5,580 bases of DNA from contig JBDTMC010000503.1 in NCBI GenBank assembly GCA_039934475.1, positions 1 to 5,580 of the forward strand, read 5' to 3'. Both the position numbers and the translations under genes were made by a program. This stretch comes from JBDTMC01 sp039934475. GTDB lineage: Bacteria > Acidobacteriota > Terriglobia > Bryobacterales > Bryobacteraceae. Numbering within the stretch: the first letter of the stretch is position 1; every line of letters starts with the position of its first letter. The notes under the pieces are model-generated. The model was not told where the DNA came from and did not search any database. It saw nothing but the letters and a program-made list of their open reading frames with translations. Positions 5,411 to 5,580 of the stretch are shown piece by piece.

Positions 5411-5580
5411 TCAAAACCCGGAAGTATTGTGGTGCAGCAGAGACAGGAACTCGTCCCTGGTATCCTTGCGGTCCTTCATCGCTCCGCGCATCGCGCTGGT
5501 GATCGTTCCCGAGTGCTGCTTCTCCACCCCGCGCATCATCATGCAGAAGTGGCGCGCCTCGCACACCACACCCACGCCCT
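5411..5580 (-). CDS. folE: GTP cyclohydrolase I, C-terminal end (partial at window edge)
   Basis: The last 55 codons are visible, from base 5578 down to TGA at 5413-5411. The translation begins GVGVVCEARHFCMMMRGVEK, continues with SGTITSAMRG and ends with a TRDEFLSLL segment, the conserved C-terminal end of FolE. The Cys of RHFC corresponds to the zinc-ligand Cys of the family, and the MRG/TSAMRG stretches are typical. The enzyme turns GTP into 7,8-dihydroneopterin triphosphate, the first step to tetrahydrofolate (and related pterins). It is in the same orientation as the unknown gene and pduS. The gene looks intact as far as visible; its start lies beyond the right edge. Confidence 0.93.
   Translation of the reverse strand, partial: GVGVVCEARHFCMMMRGVEKQHSGTITSAMRGAMKDRKDTRDEFLSLLHHNTSGF

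Noticed and set aside
5349..5564. N-terminal extension of the unknown protein up to 5564, giving a 195-residue frame
   Set aside because: This part is the folE C-terminus read in another frame; the folE frame gives a clear conserved protein, so the gene must start near 5348.

Overview
The window looks like a chromosomal piece of an Acidobacteriota genome, most likely a Solibacter/Bryobacter-type member. This rests on a secretin with a C-terminal cohesin-like domain followed by two short GspG-like pseudopilins ending in YSEW and YNEW, on a moderately GC-rich composition judged by eye, and on bacterial microcompartment (BMC) genes. It is an inference from gene content and was not tested by any search.

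Left part, + strand (1-2169): the 3' end of a type II secretion/type IV pilus-type secretin gene is followed by two tandem pseudopilin genes. They are tightly packed (19 bp gap, then a 26 bp overlap) and read as one operon. The secretin carries a Pro/Ala-rich linker and a cohesin-like domain behind the pore domain. A four-codon mini-ORF sits between the secretin stop and the first pseudopilin start.

Middle, - strand (2154-3026): a type II toxin-antitoxin module made of a DUF1778 ribbon-helix-helix antitoxin and a GNAT acetyltransferase toxin (TacA/TacT-like). Its promoter region contains a nearly perfect 31-bp palindrome that overlaps a -10-like hexamer and is probably the antitoxin operator. 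The toxin gene converges on the pseudopilin operon and overlaps its last 16 bp.

Right part, - strand (3059-5580): in transcription order, the 3' end of folE (GTP cyclohydrolase I), an unrecognised 123-residue protein, a PduS-like flavin/iron-sulfur oxidoreductase, and a PduT-like tandem-BMC shell protein that retains the Cys expected to hold a [4Fe-4S] cluster in the shell pore. The pduS stop and pduT start share one base.

The most notable point is that the two electron-transfer components of a metabolosome, the Fe-S reductase and the Fe-S shell protein, stand together without hexameric or pentameric shell genes or a signature enzyme in the visible flanks. This suggests a satellite BMC locus serving electron or cofactor transfer across a shell encoded elsewhere. 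Apart from the interrupted ends, the window is almost entirely coding; no gene-free stretch exceeds about 90 bp.
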